The notes under the pieces were generated by a model. That model was given only the letters and a program-made list of their open reading frames with translations. It ran no database searches and was not told where the DNA came from. Made by a program: the position numbers and the translations under genes. From assembly GCA_021613375.1 (NCBI GenBank), contig CM038705.1, forward strand, positions 10,740,711-10,804,710: 64,000 nucleotides of DNA, in the 5' to 3' direction. This document shows, one piece after another, positions 1 through 12,279 of this stretch (positions are counted from its first letter, which is position 1; each line of letters opens with the position of its first letter). Source of the DNA: Megaleporinus macrocephalus (Eukaryota > Chordata > Actinopteri > Characiformes > Anostomidae).

Positions 1-1010
1 ACCACTATACACTGAACTCTCTTTATTTAGCTATAACATGCAAATACGGTTTAATGGAACCTTTAACACCGGATGTAAATTTGAAATATTTAATTGTGTG
101 AATGAGTTAAAACCAAAACTGAACAGTATATAGTTGAACCTGTCAGGATCACTTTCTAACATTAGCTTTGCAAGCCTGGTCAATATAAACTCTGCACTGG
201 ACAAGTGCCTGAATATCACTACTGCACCATTTAGTCAAATTTCTCAATTTATTTCTTAAACGTGCGTCCTGTACGTCCATGCCACCGACTGTGAGACGCT
301 ACTGGAATTTGGAAAATATTACAGCCTTTCATATTTCAGTTCCAGCTGGTCCACAGCTTGGCTCATGCGCAAGGCCCCGACTGCGCCATTGTCTGATGTA
401 GCTGACTGAGTCAGGCGTCTCCTCAGGCAATACGAAAGAAAAAAGGATCATGACAATCGATCTTGTCTCCAAAAGACCGGCTACAGCTTTTTGTCCACTG
501 CCTCGAGGGATGGCCACGTTTGAATCTTTATTTGAAACCATCCCTGAGTCACCCAGCTAAACTTAAAAAGTTAGGGTGGGCTGCAATGTTTGTACGTCGC
601 ATTGTTTTCCCTTATCTGTGGCGTATCTGTATAACAGTTATATCAAAACTTCTACCCAAGGAAGAACTTCAACCAGTATATCCGCCCACTACTACAATTT
701 TCCTATTATCCCAAATGAGCCCATGTGCCAAGACATGCCTGAAACTGCTTCAATTGCTTGTACCCAAATTAGCACGGTGATAACTGCAAGCCTAAATCCT
801 CAAAAACCACGTCAAGTTGTTATGTATTCCTCAAATTTCCATGCTTATGTGGTCTCTGGCATGGTTCGGAAACACTGACATCCATAACAATTTATACACA
901 AGTAAATTGCCGACTGCAGATAGCAGTAAGCTAAGTCATAAGCAGTCCACTGCTTGTTAGCTGTCAGCCTTATAGCTTTACTGCTGAACTGAAGTCTGTG
1001 TAGCCCAGAG
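1..1010. other. Intergenic DNA, no gene recognised
   Basis: Short open frames exist on both strands (the longest about 105 codons), but none has a recognisable domain, start context or splice signal. No strong tandem repeat is seen. Confidence 0.5.
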
Positions 1011-1017
1011 ATGTGAA

Positions 1018-1195
1018 GGGTTAAGACACAGAAGGCTCACCAGGGTCATTCTCACAGGTCTCAGCCTGACCATCAGCCTTCTGGGCAGAGAACTTCAAAG
1101 GGTCGAGGTGGCCGTTCTCCTTTTGTCTTCAGCAGTTTGGCTAAGCCAGAGTCATCAACTAAATCAAAAGGTTGGGGTGACATGTTCCTCAGAAC
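1018..1195 (-). pseudogene. Unrecognised coding-like relic, two frames
   Basis: On the minus strand one frame reads MSPQPFDLVDDSGLAKLLKT, and a frame shifted by one base continues ENGHLDPLKFSAQKADGQ to a stop near 1020. A one-base change in a G-rich spot (about 1115-1120) would connect the two, so this looks like a frameshifted last exon or a decayed coding segment. I do not recognise the family. The pyrimidine tract expected of an acceptor is weak. It may be chance, since only about 55 codons are involved. Confidence 0.25.
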
Positions 1196-1269
1196 GTATA
1201 CATACACCTACTACACAAAATACTTATACATGATATGAAATAATGTGGCCGTTACAATTAGCCTGTTGT

Positions 1270-1690
1270 CCCATTCAGTACATAAAGTGCCCACCATTTG
1301 ATTTCATTGCAGATTTGAGAGGCTTGTTTTTAAAGAAATCAAATATTTGCCAGTCTTTGATAAGGTGTTGGCATAGGCCCAGCCTTAGGCCCAGGTCTTG
1401 AAAGTTCAGACCCTCGTAGATCCTGCCAAACAGGGACAGAGCCCACTCCCTGGACAACAGGGCTGGAAACAAACTGTTGATGTAGGTGAGCAAGGAGTGT
1501 TGAAACGAACTCTGGGCTGGTCAGTCCATGTGTCTGTAGCTCCTGTTCTTACAGTGGAAGGATGAACAAGAACATCTATGAGTTTTTCCAGGTCTGAAGA
1601 AAGAGATGAAATTGTATGTGCTCTTTTTACTGATGGGGCCAGCTTTGGTGGTCGACTTGGTCTTACGGTTGGTTGGTAAGAGTCCAATTT
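1270..1690 (-). pseudogene. Unrecognised coding-like segment, related to 4540-4785
   Basis: Minus-strand frames here look protein-like (KLAPSVKRAHTISSLSSDLE, then in another frame LLSREWALSLFGRIYEGLNF and QDLGLRLGLCQ). Part of it (about 1375-1480) is clearly similar at the DNA level to the plus strand at about 4650-4785, so the two form an inverted pair of diverged copies. The frames are disrupted between and within the copies. I do not recognise the protein; it may be a gene relic or an unnamed repeat. An adjacent minus-strand open frame at 1703-2083 (126 codons, hydrophobic) is not supported by anything else. Confidence 0.3.
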
Positions 1691-2089
1691 TCTCTATTTC
1701 TTTTAGTTATTTATTAAACTTTTACAAAATTGTACAAATTCATGTTTGTTTTCACTCATTTTCACTCGATCTTCCTCTTGTTTAGATGCAAATACAGGTT
1801 TTGTGCAATTACGGGTTAATTGAAATAGATTTTTGCCCAAGTTTAAGAAGTCGGATAGGACAAATAGAAGGTACACAGGGAGGAATGTCAGGTATCTGAG
1901 GCTTTCTGAGGACACACTGACCAGTTCACTGACCTGCAGGAGATTAGTGACCAACAACATAATGGAGCTCACTAAGAGAATTAAATGGAGGTGGCCGGCA
2001 TAATGGATAAAAGCGTATAGAAAGGGATATAAATAAACCCAGGGAAAGCTTAGGTCTATTGGTTCTAAATCTCTACCACTCATGCTCTT

Positions 2090-2896
2090 TATATGTTGCC
2101 GTAGTCGAGATTGGATGCTGTTGTGTAATGATCGCTTGTTTGGTCCAGTAGGTGAAGGCTAGAGGTTAGGAGATGTCCCTGTACAACCTCACTTTTACCT
2201 CAGAATGAAGCGCTGCCCTGAGGCCAAGTGCAAATGCTGTATGTATAACCCATTGAGAACATCAGAAGGCTTGCGATGAGAAAGTTACTTCAGGTTAAGC
2301 TGCCAAAGCAAGCTCTAAATCAGTGATCTGATGAGATTTTTTATTTTTATTGTGGGCACAACCTTGTCCTTATCTGGTGGACTAAGGGCTTTTAAAATGA
2401 ATTATTATTGCCTATAATCTAGCATAAAGATTTGTAGTATTTCTTTCACAAGGAGTTTTCTGATAATCATTGAATGATGTTCATAATCCTATATGTTTAA
2501 AGTTTTTATATCTGATGCTGACAGATAAGAGCTGGGATAAGTGCATGTAGCTTTTCTTTAGCAATATTATTAACTATCAATAAAGGCTAACAGAGGTAAC
2601 TTAAGACTTTAAGCTGTAATGCAAAAGCTATGCCTTCAAAACTCTTAAGGTTTCCTGAAGGCTAGCATTGGAAAAGGGTACATCATGCTCCTCCGACCTG
2701 TGGACTTTGATTTGGTTCTAATAATTCTCTACTAATGTGCCAAGATCAATTACTGAATGTTGTTTTCTTCAGTTTCCCAAAATGGAAAAAAAACCTGTGT
2801 GTGGTTGGAGAGGGAACGGAATGCAAAGTCTTATAATTTTGTAAAGTTTGAAGTCAGTTAGAGACATTTTTTCATTTCCGCTCTAAGTTTCTCAGG
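2090..2896. other. AT-rich intergenic DNA
   Basis: No gene, tandem repeat or recognisable mobile element seen. Confidence 0.5.
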
Positions 2897-4480
2897 GTAT
2901 CTCTTGTTGCCTGGAGGCTAGCGATTTGATTCAGGATTGGGGGGTATCTCTTGTTGCCTGGAGGCTAGCGATTTGATTCAGGATTGGGGGGTATCTCTTG
3001 TTGCCTGGAGGCTAGCGATTTGATTCAGGATTGGGGGGTATCTCTTGTTGCCTGGAGGCTAGCGATTTGATTCAGGATTGGGGGGTATCTCTTGTTGCCT
3101 GGAGGCTGGCGATTTGATTCAGGATTGGGGGGTATCTCTTGTTGCCTGTAGGCTAGCGATTTGATTCAGGATTGGGGGGTATCTCTTGTTGCCTGTAGGC
3201 TGGCGATTTGATTCAGGATTGAGGGGTATCTCTTGTTGCCTGGAGGCTGGCGATTTGATTCAGGATTGGGGGGTCTCTTGTTGCCTGTAGGCTGGCGATT
3301 TGATTCAGGATTGGGGGGTATCTCTTGTTGCCTGTAGGCTGGCGATTTGATTCAGGATTGGGGGGTATCTCTGGTTGCCTGGAGGCTGGCGATTTGATTC
3401 AGGATTGGGGGGTATCTCTTGTTGCCTGGAGGCTGGCGATTTGATTCAGGATTGGGGGGTATCTCTTGTTGCCTGGAGGCTGGCAATTTGATTCAGGATT
3501 TGGGGGTATCTCTTGTTGCCTGGAGGCTAGCGATTTGATTTAGGATTGGGGATCTCTTGTTGAGGATCTCTTGTTGCCTGGAGGCTAGCGATTTGATTTA
3601 GGATTGGGGATCTCTTGTTGAGGATCTCTTGTTGCCTGGAGGCTAGCAATTTGATTCAGGATTGGGGGGTATCTCTTGTTGCCTGGAGGCTAGCGATTTG
3701 ATTCAGGATTGGGAGGTATCTCTTGTTGCCTGTAGGCTGGCGATTTGATTCAGGATTGGGGGGTATCTCTGGTTGCCTGGAGGCTGGCGATTTGATTCAG
3801 GATTGGGGGGTATCTCTGGTTGCCTGGAGGCTGGCGATTTGATTCAGGATTGGGGGGTATCTCTGGTTGCCTGGAGGCTGGCGATTTGATTCAGGATTGG
3901 GGGGTATCTCTTGTTGCCTGGAGGCTGGCGATTTGATTCAGGATTGGGGGGTATCTCTTGTTGCCTGGAGGCTGGCGATTTGATTCAGGATTGGGGGGTA
4001 TCTCTTGTTGCCTGGAGGCTAGCGATTTGATTTAGGATTGGGGATCTCTTGTTGAGGATCTCTTGTTGCCTGGAGGCTAGCGATTTGATTCAGGATTGGG
4101 GGGTATCTCTGGTTGCCTGGAGGCTAGCGATTTGATTCAGGATTCGGGGTATCTCTGGTTACCTGGAGGCTAGCAATGCAATTCAGGGCTCTGATTATCT
4201 TTGATTGCCTGAAATCTAGCAATGCAATTCAGGGCCCCGATTATCTTTGATTGTCTGAAGGCTAGTGATTTGATTCAGGGTATCTCTTGTTGCTTGGAGG
4301 CTAGCGATTTGCTTCCGGATTCAAGGTATCTCTTGTTGCCTGGAGGCTAGCAATGCAAATCAGGGCTCCGATTATCTTTGATTGCCTGAAATCTAGCAAT
4401 GCGATTTAGGGCTTAGAATATCTCTGGTTGCCTGAAGGCTAGTGATTTAATTCAGGATTCGGGGTATCTCTGGAAGGCTA
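2897..4480 (+). repeat. Minisatellite, 47-bp unit, about 33 copies
   Basis: The unit runs from GGTATCTCTTGTTGCC through TGGAGGCTAGCGATTTG to ATTCAGGATTGGGG. The GTAT start recurs at 2897, 2944 and 2991, giving an exact 47-bp period. Variants (ctagcg/ctggcg, ttgttg/tggttg) are shared by runs of neighbouring units, as expected from local amplification. Some units carry an extra 'gatctcttgttgag' block (about 3550, 3610, 4045). The right end (4160-4480) is much more diverged. There are no unique spacers, so it is not a CRISPR. Confidence 0.95.
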
Positions 4481-4539
4481 GCAATGAAAGCTTTAAGGAA
4501 AGTTCTGCCAGGAAGACTCCAATGCTACGTCACTCTCTC

Positions 4540-4785
4540 ATTCATTACTCCAACCAACCGCAGGCTGCCAGCCGTCTTTAAAAGGATTCAAGTCATGCTC
4601 CTTCTTTGCTGCCTTCAGGTGCTGACGTTTCTATGTGCTCCCCTCCCCCACCACCACCACCAGGAGTCCCAGTCCTGCCTTCCAGGGAGGTGGCTTCGCC
4701 CCTGCTGTCCATACCCAGCAGGATCTGCGAGGGTCTGCACGCTTTAAAACCTGGACCTAGGACTGGGCTTATGCCAAAGAATGTT
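4540..4785 (+). pseudogene. Diverged inverted copy of the 1270-1690 segment
   Basis: The plus strand contains GCAGGATCTGCGAGGGTCTG followed by a region ending in GGGCTTATGCCA. These align with minus-strand DNA at about 1375-1440 (GCAGGATCTACGAGGGTCTG and GGGCCTATGCCA), with a one-base length change that breaks the frame. A weaker match (CCAACCAACCG) extends the relation to about 4545. It also holds a (CCA)n/(CCC)n run that gives proline or histidine in translation. Function unknown. Confidence 0.4.
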
Positions 4786-5179
4786 TCTTTATGTTCCACA
4801 ATAACTAACCTTTCAATTGTACACCTTATTGAAGATTCAATCTTGTTTTACATTCCTCTACTCCTGGATCTGTGGCTGCCTGTGATTACCCGACATTAAC
4901 TTGACTTTCATCCCATAACTGTTTACTTTAACCTCTTACACTCCAGGTTTATAGCATACTAAAGCTTATCTTTCATAGGGTTATTCTCTAAGTCAGAGAA
5001 GTGTATAGTTAAACTTTGAACGCACTGGTTGGTTTGGGCCATTCATGGAGTTAAAAAATCTGATTAGCAACTGCTAATACATAATGTATCATCTTCATCT
5101 TGGTCATTTCATCTTCACCTCCTCCAACGGCCGTCGATTAAGACATGTTTGGTGTCTGAAGCTTGCCTCCTGAGTTTTG

Positions 5180-5335
5180 CAGTATGGCTACCCCTGCTGA
5201 AAGAAACATCATAGACCAGCATGTAATTCATGCTAGTCTACGCAGGTTTAGGCTAGTGTAGTGCTGGTTTGGTGCTGGTCTAGTGCCAGCATGGTTCCAA
5301 AACCAGCTATGCTGGCTCTTCTAGTAGGGTTGTGC
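5180..5335 (+). repeat. Dispersed 'gctggt' repeat
   Basis: A run built from TGCTGGTTTGGTGCTGGT and CCAGCATG motifs in both orientations. Similar runs occur at 55200-55300 and about 56485-56545, so it is a dispersed family of fish-type short repeats. Confidence 0.5.
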
Positions 5336-5339
5336 AAAA

Positions 5340-8300
5340 TGCCTGCCTCAAACCATGATGCTAAGCAATCTTGTTGGTTTCTGGCTGTTGTCTAAAAACG
5401 TGGAATCAGCAATAACTGATGCCTAAAGCATCTAAAGCTGCTGTCAAACTAAAGAAGCACCTTACAACATGTCATGGCCGATAAGCTGCCTCTTGGAGGA
5501 AGGCAAAAACTATGCAAATGAAGAAAAATTCAGTGTTCCGTTCTGTGTGGTGTCCTTGAGAGACCTGTGGCAGAAGCTCGGTTAGAAAACAGTCGCTAAG
5601 CTAGCCACTATTCTTTTAAGCTTGATGTTACGTCCACAAGCTCTAAAAAATGCTCTCACTGAGGACCTTTGGGAACCTGAGCCCAGGATCTACAGGACCA
5701 TTATTCAAAATATAGCACACACTATAACTTATAATGATCTTACCATGAATGTTTAATGGCTCACTGGCAAATGCAGTTCAATAAGGGGTAATTAATAACA
5801 GGAAGACTAAGCATATGCTACTCCCCGGGTCTTGCCACTGCATCGATTATGATTCACTGAGTGTAATTTGTGCTGTCTGAAGACGCTTTATTCAGCATGT
5901 TGCTGCTTGCGGTGACCTGGTGCTGAGCACTCAGGTTTCTTAGCGGTGATCTTCTCTACACCAGCTGCTCTGTTTGTTCTGGCTAGGTGCAGCTTGTCTG
6001 TTTGAGCCGTAGTTCTCTTTATTCAAGCACTGGGATTTTCTATGTTGCCACTTAGCTTACCCTCTGCAAGAATCTAATACAAAGCTAGCAAGCTCAGGGA
6101 AACCTTGAGGGTCTACTAGGTTTTTACTGTTGTCCCGGTCCAAAGAAAATATGTCTGCAAGAGAGTCCAAAAACATTCTTTACTTTCAATACAAGTTAAT
6201 GTAAAGGGGTTTTATTCAAATTTGAGTTTTTGAGCATTTCTATTGGTCCATTCATCGTAAACTTTCACAGGATATAAAAAACAGCTGTCATGTTCAAATG
6301 ACACAGAAAGAAGAAAATCAACACAAATATAGATTGGGCGGCGATGGTAGTCTAATCACTAAGTGTTGTTTTAGAAGTTCAAATGTCTGTGTCTGATCTA
6401 GAGCTGCCCTTATTAAATTCTCTGTCTAACCCTAAAACTGGACGTGCTTAAGGTCAGCTTGTCCAGATGTCTTGTTTTCCGAGGACAGTTCCAGTTTTGA
6501 TGACTCACTTCAAGTCTGCAAACTTCACTTTGCTGAGAAAGTACCATACGGAGTACAGTCTTTGTCTTAGCAATAAGTACACTGTCACCAGTAAGAACAC
6601 TATTAACATCTGTTCTAATGATATCTAATCATAAATACAGCACAAAGTAGTATACATACCTTATTTTGAAAGAGGTGTATCATATCTTGAGCTCCAGTCT
6701 GAAGAACAAAGTGTAGTTCCAGATTTCTCCTGGACGCCCCAGACATTGTATGAATGTTTTCAGTTCCTTCAGCAGCAATCTTGATTTAGCTTAATGAAGT
6801 ACTGAACAGTCAAAGCAGGTATTAGATGAGAACTGTAAATAATACTGGGTTGTTTATAGAAGGAGAAGCTTGGAAAGGGTTAAGTAAACACATTGATGTA
6901 TGTAAAAGCACTACTTACTATATTAATAACTGTTTGAATATTTTAAAAAAAATAAAGTATAATAATATAAGAATATCCCCAAGTAGGTAAAACAGCAATC
7001 TGTTTGTGGGGTGTTGCTGAAATCTATTGAGCCATTGTATTTCTTTATAGGGTGTTCCATAGTTTGCTGTAGCTTCACCATCCATGGTTGGGGCTACTGT
7101 GTTAATTTGTGACACAGTTTATTACAGTACACTATAACTGCCCCTCTTTTTCATAATGATATGTTGACCACTAAACTAAAACCGTCCCAAATTGAAATTT
7201 TAGAAATCTGGCTAATTTCTGCCTTGTCAGACAGTGCTCATATGAATCGCTGTTAGCTTAGCGCTAACACACTGCAACAATCCCATAGGGATGCTAGCAG
7301 CAGATAGCATTATTGTTAAAATAGGTTTTGACATGAGTTTTAACATTTATGACCCAAACTGAAGGCCTAACTCTAATAGTCATGGTGGTTCACTGCTAGC
7401 TAGCTTACCAGTCTTTTATCTTTAGCTGAACCTTTTATTGAACGTAATAAATAGATGTCAGGACAAGGATACCCCCCAGTTTCTGAATGTGAGGTTCAGG
7501 TTCTAGAGAGAAAAAGAGGGAAAAAAATCACTTCCAGGCTTTACAGTGGAGAAAATGGCAATAAACAGACCAATGTGGTTAGCGGGGTAACGTATCCTCT
7601 CGTGAACCCTTCGTTGGAGATTTGCAAGACATGGCTTAGTGGAGGAAGAGGGCTAATTTGTGTTTCCACGTCTTTGTCGAAATGCTCTTTAATGACATTA
7701 GGAAAGAAAGAATGGGCACAGCTCAGCTCTTCAAGTGTAGGAGGCTTATGGTGTCTTCAGTGAGACTTACGCTACTTTCCCTGCGCTAAAGACCTCTTTG
7801 CTGGCACTCAAGTACTTATGACCTTCTAAAAGGAACAAGTGCTTTCTCCAGAGCTGAGCTAAATCCAGTTGGATCTACACATGGTAAATAGTTGTTTGTA
7901 GGCTATAAATACATAGACCTACTGAACACCTGAGTAGAGCTGGCTGTCTATATACTGTAAAAGTAGCTCAGTGTTGGAAAGTCACCTAAAGGCATCCAAC
8001 CTTTTAAATAACGTTGGCATACTTTGGTCATTCGGGGTGGATTCAGGGTTTCATGGTAGAGAAGTTTACCAGCTCCAATTTCTTTCCAGTGGTGGTGAAT
8101 GGAACCAGACGTCACCATGTCTTGGAGGCAAATATACCCGTTTTATTTTCTTAGTAAAGTCACCAGGAAGCCTGCTTTTGACTTTTTATGTGCAATGTTG
8201 ATACAGGTAAAAAAGTTCTCTGGGAACTACTTCACCTTTCTACGCCCCGCACATACCTCTCCGCCAGGAACGTGTTTTTGAAAAGTACATTTTATGCCCT

Positions 8301-8640
8301 GAGTGGCAACGACAGACGCCGTCCTCTCTTTTAGAAATCAGTGTACCATCAAAAAGATTCTGAGGCTGTTATTTTAAGGTAAACGTGTTACATAATATTG
8401 CTTTAAACGCATATAATTATAGTACAACGTTTCAGGCATCCACCAGTACATTCGTAACACTGTCCGAGAGCTTTTATAGGCATTCATTTCTTCAGATGTC
8501 TGGTTCCTATCACCACCACCAGAAATGATTGAGAGTCGGTACATTTTTATAGACCAGAGTATTTAACACCAAAGCACTTTGAATGACTTTTTTAATATCC
8601 TATCTATTTGAGTTATGTAGAAAATTAGAAAAATTAAATT
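5340..8640. other. Intergenic DNA with few recognisable elements
   Basis: Apart from a dispersed-repeat copy at 6140-6285, and a segment near 8090-8380 that begins like one at 47145 (GGTGGTGAATGGAACCAG), nothing gene-like is seen. Open frames up to about 100 codons lack recognisable features. Confidence 0.45.
6140..6285 (+). repeat. Dispersed repeat family F1, copy
   Basis: It contains a segment around TTTACTTTCAATAC and the tail GAGCATTTCTATTGGTCCA. The same ordered motifs recur at about 14520, 24590, 48610, 48930, 53540, 55880 and 60150. The family name F1 is mine. Confidence 0.55.
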
Positions 8641-8644
8641 ATAG

Positions 8645-8745
8645 ACCACCAAGAAGTAGGTGGAATGGTGGTGGTGTACTGGTGTTTGGATCAGACACAG
8701 CAACACTGCTGGAGTTTTTAAATACAGGGGGTCTGGGAACCCCAA
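8645..8745 (+). mobile_element. Fragment of TIR element family T1
   Basis: GTGGTGGTGTACTGGTG, GGATCAGACACAGCA and CTGCTGGAGTTTTTAAA are the ordered motifs of the element seen more completely at 20631-20942 and 30304-30636. Both ends are missing. The family name T1 is mine. Confidence 0.6.
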
Positions 8746-9383
8746 AATCAACCTCCCCTGTTATTTTCTCTTAATCAATATTCTGCAGGAGGCCTGAAAA
8801 CAAACTTATTATGATGCTTTGTTGACTTTTAGGCCAGAAACATATAGCAGCGCTATGATGAGAGTCAGGGCTGACCAAAGTGCCTCACACCACCTGTGTC
8901 CACCAAAAGTCTCACACAGAAATGGTTCACTTAAACATAAACATATATGGTACCCTGTTTTCATTTGATACCAACATAACAGCCATCACTACTGGACTGA
9001 GAAGAGTCCTCCAACCAAAAATGCCCAGCCAAACAGCGTCCTGTGGGCAGCAGCCTGTGACCAGTGATGAAGAACTAGAGGATGACCAACACAAAAAGTG
9101 CAGCAACATGTATGTGCTATGTTGTTTGTGCACCAAGATTCATAAGAGCTCATAAGAGAGTACTGTTAATCGCTGTTTTTCCACAACAACAGAAACCTGG
9201 TATATCGAGTTATTAGCGTCACCTTTTTGGCTGAACATTCTGCAATTTGATGCTTTACTAAAGAGGCTGGATTCGTTATTGGCAGGATTTCCAGTGCTGC
9301 GGGGGAGTATGAGCGACAAGAAACCAACCCAGTAGCTCTATTTGCTGGAATGGGTGTCAAAAAAGAGATGAAGAAAAGACATT

Positions 9384-9668
9384 GGGTGTGTCTAAAATCG
9401 CACCCTAGTTAACGTTTAGTGTTCTGTTCAGGGTGTCTGCCATGTCAGTCAGCGGACAATTAGGTTCCCTATATAGTTTACTACATTCTTACCAACAATG
9501 CACCGTAAAACTAGTGGACAACCAATGTACACTACTTACAGGTTGACGCCCCACAATGCATAGCGGTTTCTTCGGAAAGGTCTCCTTCACTATTCCCCTA
9601 TATAGTGTTCTACTTAAAACAGACTATGTAGTGAACAGGGAACGAGTTGGACCATTTCAGGCACACCC
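9384..9668. mobile_element. MITE, 285 bp, 3-bp ATT target duplication
   Basis: Imperfect terminal inverted repeats GGGTGTGTCTAAAAT and (reverse complement of the right end) GGGTGTGCCTGAAAT. ATT lies directly outside both ends (9381-9383 and 9669-9671). Removing the element restores the surrounding tandem unit. It has no open frame of interest. The 3-bp duplication resembles PIF/Harbinger-type insertion, but the superfamily is inferred only. Confidence 0.65.
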
Positions 9669-10005
9669 ATTAAAAACATTCTACAAAGCTTGTCCAACCT
9701 AGCAACAGTTGCTATGAACATATCTGTTTGTGGACATGGATAGGTCTTGCCTTTGTAGTGATACAGTGATGGTATTATTTTCTATTTCGCCCTTTTGGTT
9801 AAACCAATTTCTGGGATTTCCAACACTGGGGTAATGCATGCCTCATAGGTGGACCCTGGAAGCAGTGAGGCTTATGGAGCCAAACTGACCCACTAGCCTT
9901 ATTTGCTGAAATGCATCTCAAAGAAAAAGAACATAAAAGACAATTTTACACACCAGCCAAGAGTGTCTTGATAAAGAGATTTTTCATAACAGTCTATGAA
10001 GCTTA

Positions 10006-10713
10006 GGGCATTTTCACACCTGTAGTTTGTTTCACTGGTCCGGATCAGTTCATGAGTTTGTTTACTTGGAGCGTTTCCCCGCTCAGCTGGGTTCGGTTAA
10101 GTTTGTTTTCACACAGATAAAAACCGAAACGCACCAAAATGCACCCCAACAAACCATGTGAGCACGTTGAGCTATCTGGCATGCAAGTAAACTCAGGGAG
10201 AAGATCCGGTTTTCCCAAACTACTGCACATTTCTTGTAGAGCGTATCACGGAGCAGCGGCAGAGACAGCATCTGTTCATAGCTGTAACAATAATCTGATA
10301 ATATACCAAACTACAGTCCACCTGCAGACCACCCAGCTCACTCCAAACATCAAGTAGACAACGTCCCTCACTGCTAGTCCAAGAGAGACCTCGCTTCATT
10401 GTCCTCGCCCTGTTAGCTGCTACAGTTCTCCACTTCTCTGTTTACGCCATCTGCCGCATCCCATAATGCAAAGCACACCTGGCTGCAGGAGATGTTTAGA
10501 TCAAACTTGTGGAGTAGACCTAATACTTGGGACGGATCGAGGTCGGATCATGTTCTCACCACAAACTAACCGCTCCTCTCGAGGGTCTTGTGCAGTCGCT
10601 TTGGTCCGCACCCGAGTACGATTACTGTGATTCACACCTGCCAAAACGGACCGCACCAAACAAACCAGAGTCCATTTTAACCAGACTAACTAGTGCTGGT
10701 GTGAAAAACGCCC
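10006..10713. mobile_element. Non-autonomous TIR element, 708 bp, TTA flanks
   Basis: Ends are GGGCATTTTCACACC and, inverted, GGGCGTTTTTCACACC. TTA flanks both sides (10003-10005 and 10714-10716). The interior has paired motifs around the 'tttcacac' ends and no transposase. The TTA target duplication suggests PIF/Harbinger-like mobilisation, although similar fish elements have been placed in other superfamilies. Confidence 0.65.
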
Positions 10714-12279
10714 TTAGTTGAACCCTAGGAGCAGTGAGGCTTATGAAACCCAAACTAACCCACTAGCTTTATTTGCTGAAGTGGATCCCAAAGAAATAGA
10801 ATAAATAGATGAATGAGGTATTTGATAGCAATCTATAAAGCTTGTCCAACCTAACAACTATAGTTATAATCTTAATTTGTTTGTGGGTGGAGAATGAATA
10901 GGTCAGTAGCCTTGCTTTTATAGTGACACAGTGGTTATTCACTATTCTAGATAATCTGTGTGAACCTCTATCTTTAAAAGATCTTAACTGGGCCTGACCT
11001 AAATCCATTTGTCATGATAACAGAAAATTGGTTAAACACGCATTTAGCGTCTTTTGATTCTTTTTTAAAGATATTGAGTGATTTATTGGTGGGGTTTCCA
11101 ACACTGGGGTATTGCATACATTATTGATGGACCCTAGGAGCAGTGAGGCTTGTGGAACCCAAACTGACCTAATAGCTCTATTAGCTGAAGTGAATCTCAA
11201 AGAAAGTGATGTGGTTATCCACTATCCCATCCAATTTCTGTAAACCTCTATCTCTAAAAGAGGTTAACAAGGCCTGGTGTTAATCCCTGTTTTATCACAA
11301 CAACCAACACTTGTTTAAACAAGTATTGGGTGTCTTTCTCAGATTAGCCATACTATACAAATTGGTGCTTTTTTTTTTTTTACAGAAACTGAGTGATTTA
11401 TTTTTGGGGTTTCCAGTATTGGGATATTGCATGCACCATAGGTGTGGACCCTAGGAGCAGTGAAGCTTATGGAACCCAAACTAACCCACTAGCTCTATTT
11501 GCTGAAGTAGATCCCAAAGAAATAGACACCAGCCAAGAGGGTCTTGATAAAGAAATGAATGAGGTTTTTGATAGCAATCTATAAAGCTTGTCCAACCTAA
11601 CAACAGTAGTTATAATCTTATTTTGTTTGTGGGCGGAGCATGAATAGGTCAGTAGTCTTGCCTTTATAGTGACACAGGGGTTATCCACTATTCTAGATAA
11701 TCTGTATGAACCTCTATCTCTAAAAGATCTTAACTGGCCTAAATCCGTTTGTCATGATAACAGAAACTTGGTTAAACACCCCAGGACCCCAGGAGCATTG
11801 AGGCTTGTGGAACCCAAACTGAGCCACTAGCTTTATTTGCTGACATTGATCTCATAGAAATATAATGTGGTTTTACACTGTTCCAGCTAATTTCTGTAAA
11901 CCTCTACTTACCTGGGCCTGGTCCTTGGAGAAGTAGTTAACATTTTTCTCAGAATAACTATACCTTATTTTTACAAATACTGAGTGATTCATTGGTGGAA
12001 TCTCCAACAATGTGGTACACAAAAGACATAATGGTGCATAAAAGCTATAAAATTGCATGCACCACAAATAAACGATGATAAACACCAACCAAGATGACCC
12101 TGGTACAGTCAGAGCTCAAGCCCCTCTGAGGTCTATCTGTGTCATGCATTGTATTTATGCTGAATATGAATTCAATAGAACAGCAGTGCAAAATATAGCC
12201 CAGATGAAGGTCCTGCCTCTGTGTCTCTGTATGTGCTTGGGTTATGCGAGTTGTAACAGGTAGGAAAACAAAGTCACAG

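Larger units (their letters stand above)
9150..12080 (+). repeat. Degenerate tandem array, roughly 300-400 bp units
   Basis: Landmarks such as ACCCTAGGAGCAGTGAGGCT, followed by CCACTAGCTCTATTTGCTGA and AAAGCTTGTCCAACCTA, recur at about 9851 (variant), 10723, 11128, 11444 and 11780, with more diverged copies to the left. Spacing varies between about 316 and 405 bp, so units have gained and lost segments. Two TIR elements (9384-9668 and 10006-10713) have inserted into it. No coding potential is recognised. Confidence 0.75.

Noticed and set aside
1703..2083. 126-codon hydrophobic open frame as a membrane protein gene
   Set aside because: No recognisable family, start context or splice signals; AT-rich DNA readily encodes hydrophobic residues. 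Kept only as a remark beside the 1.3-1.7 kb relic.
2897..4480. CRISPR-like array
   Set aside because: Units are contiguous with no unique spacers, and the context is vertebrate. The same applies to arrays at 13.1 and 50.6 kb.
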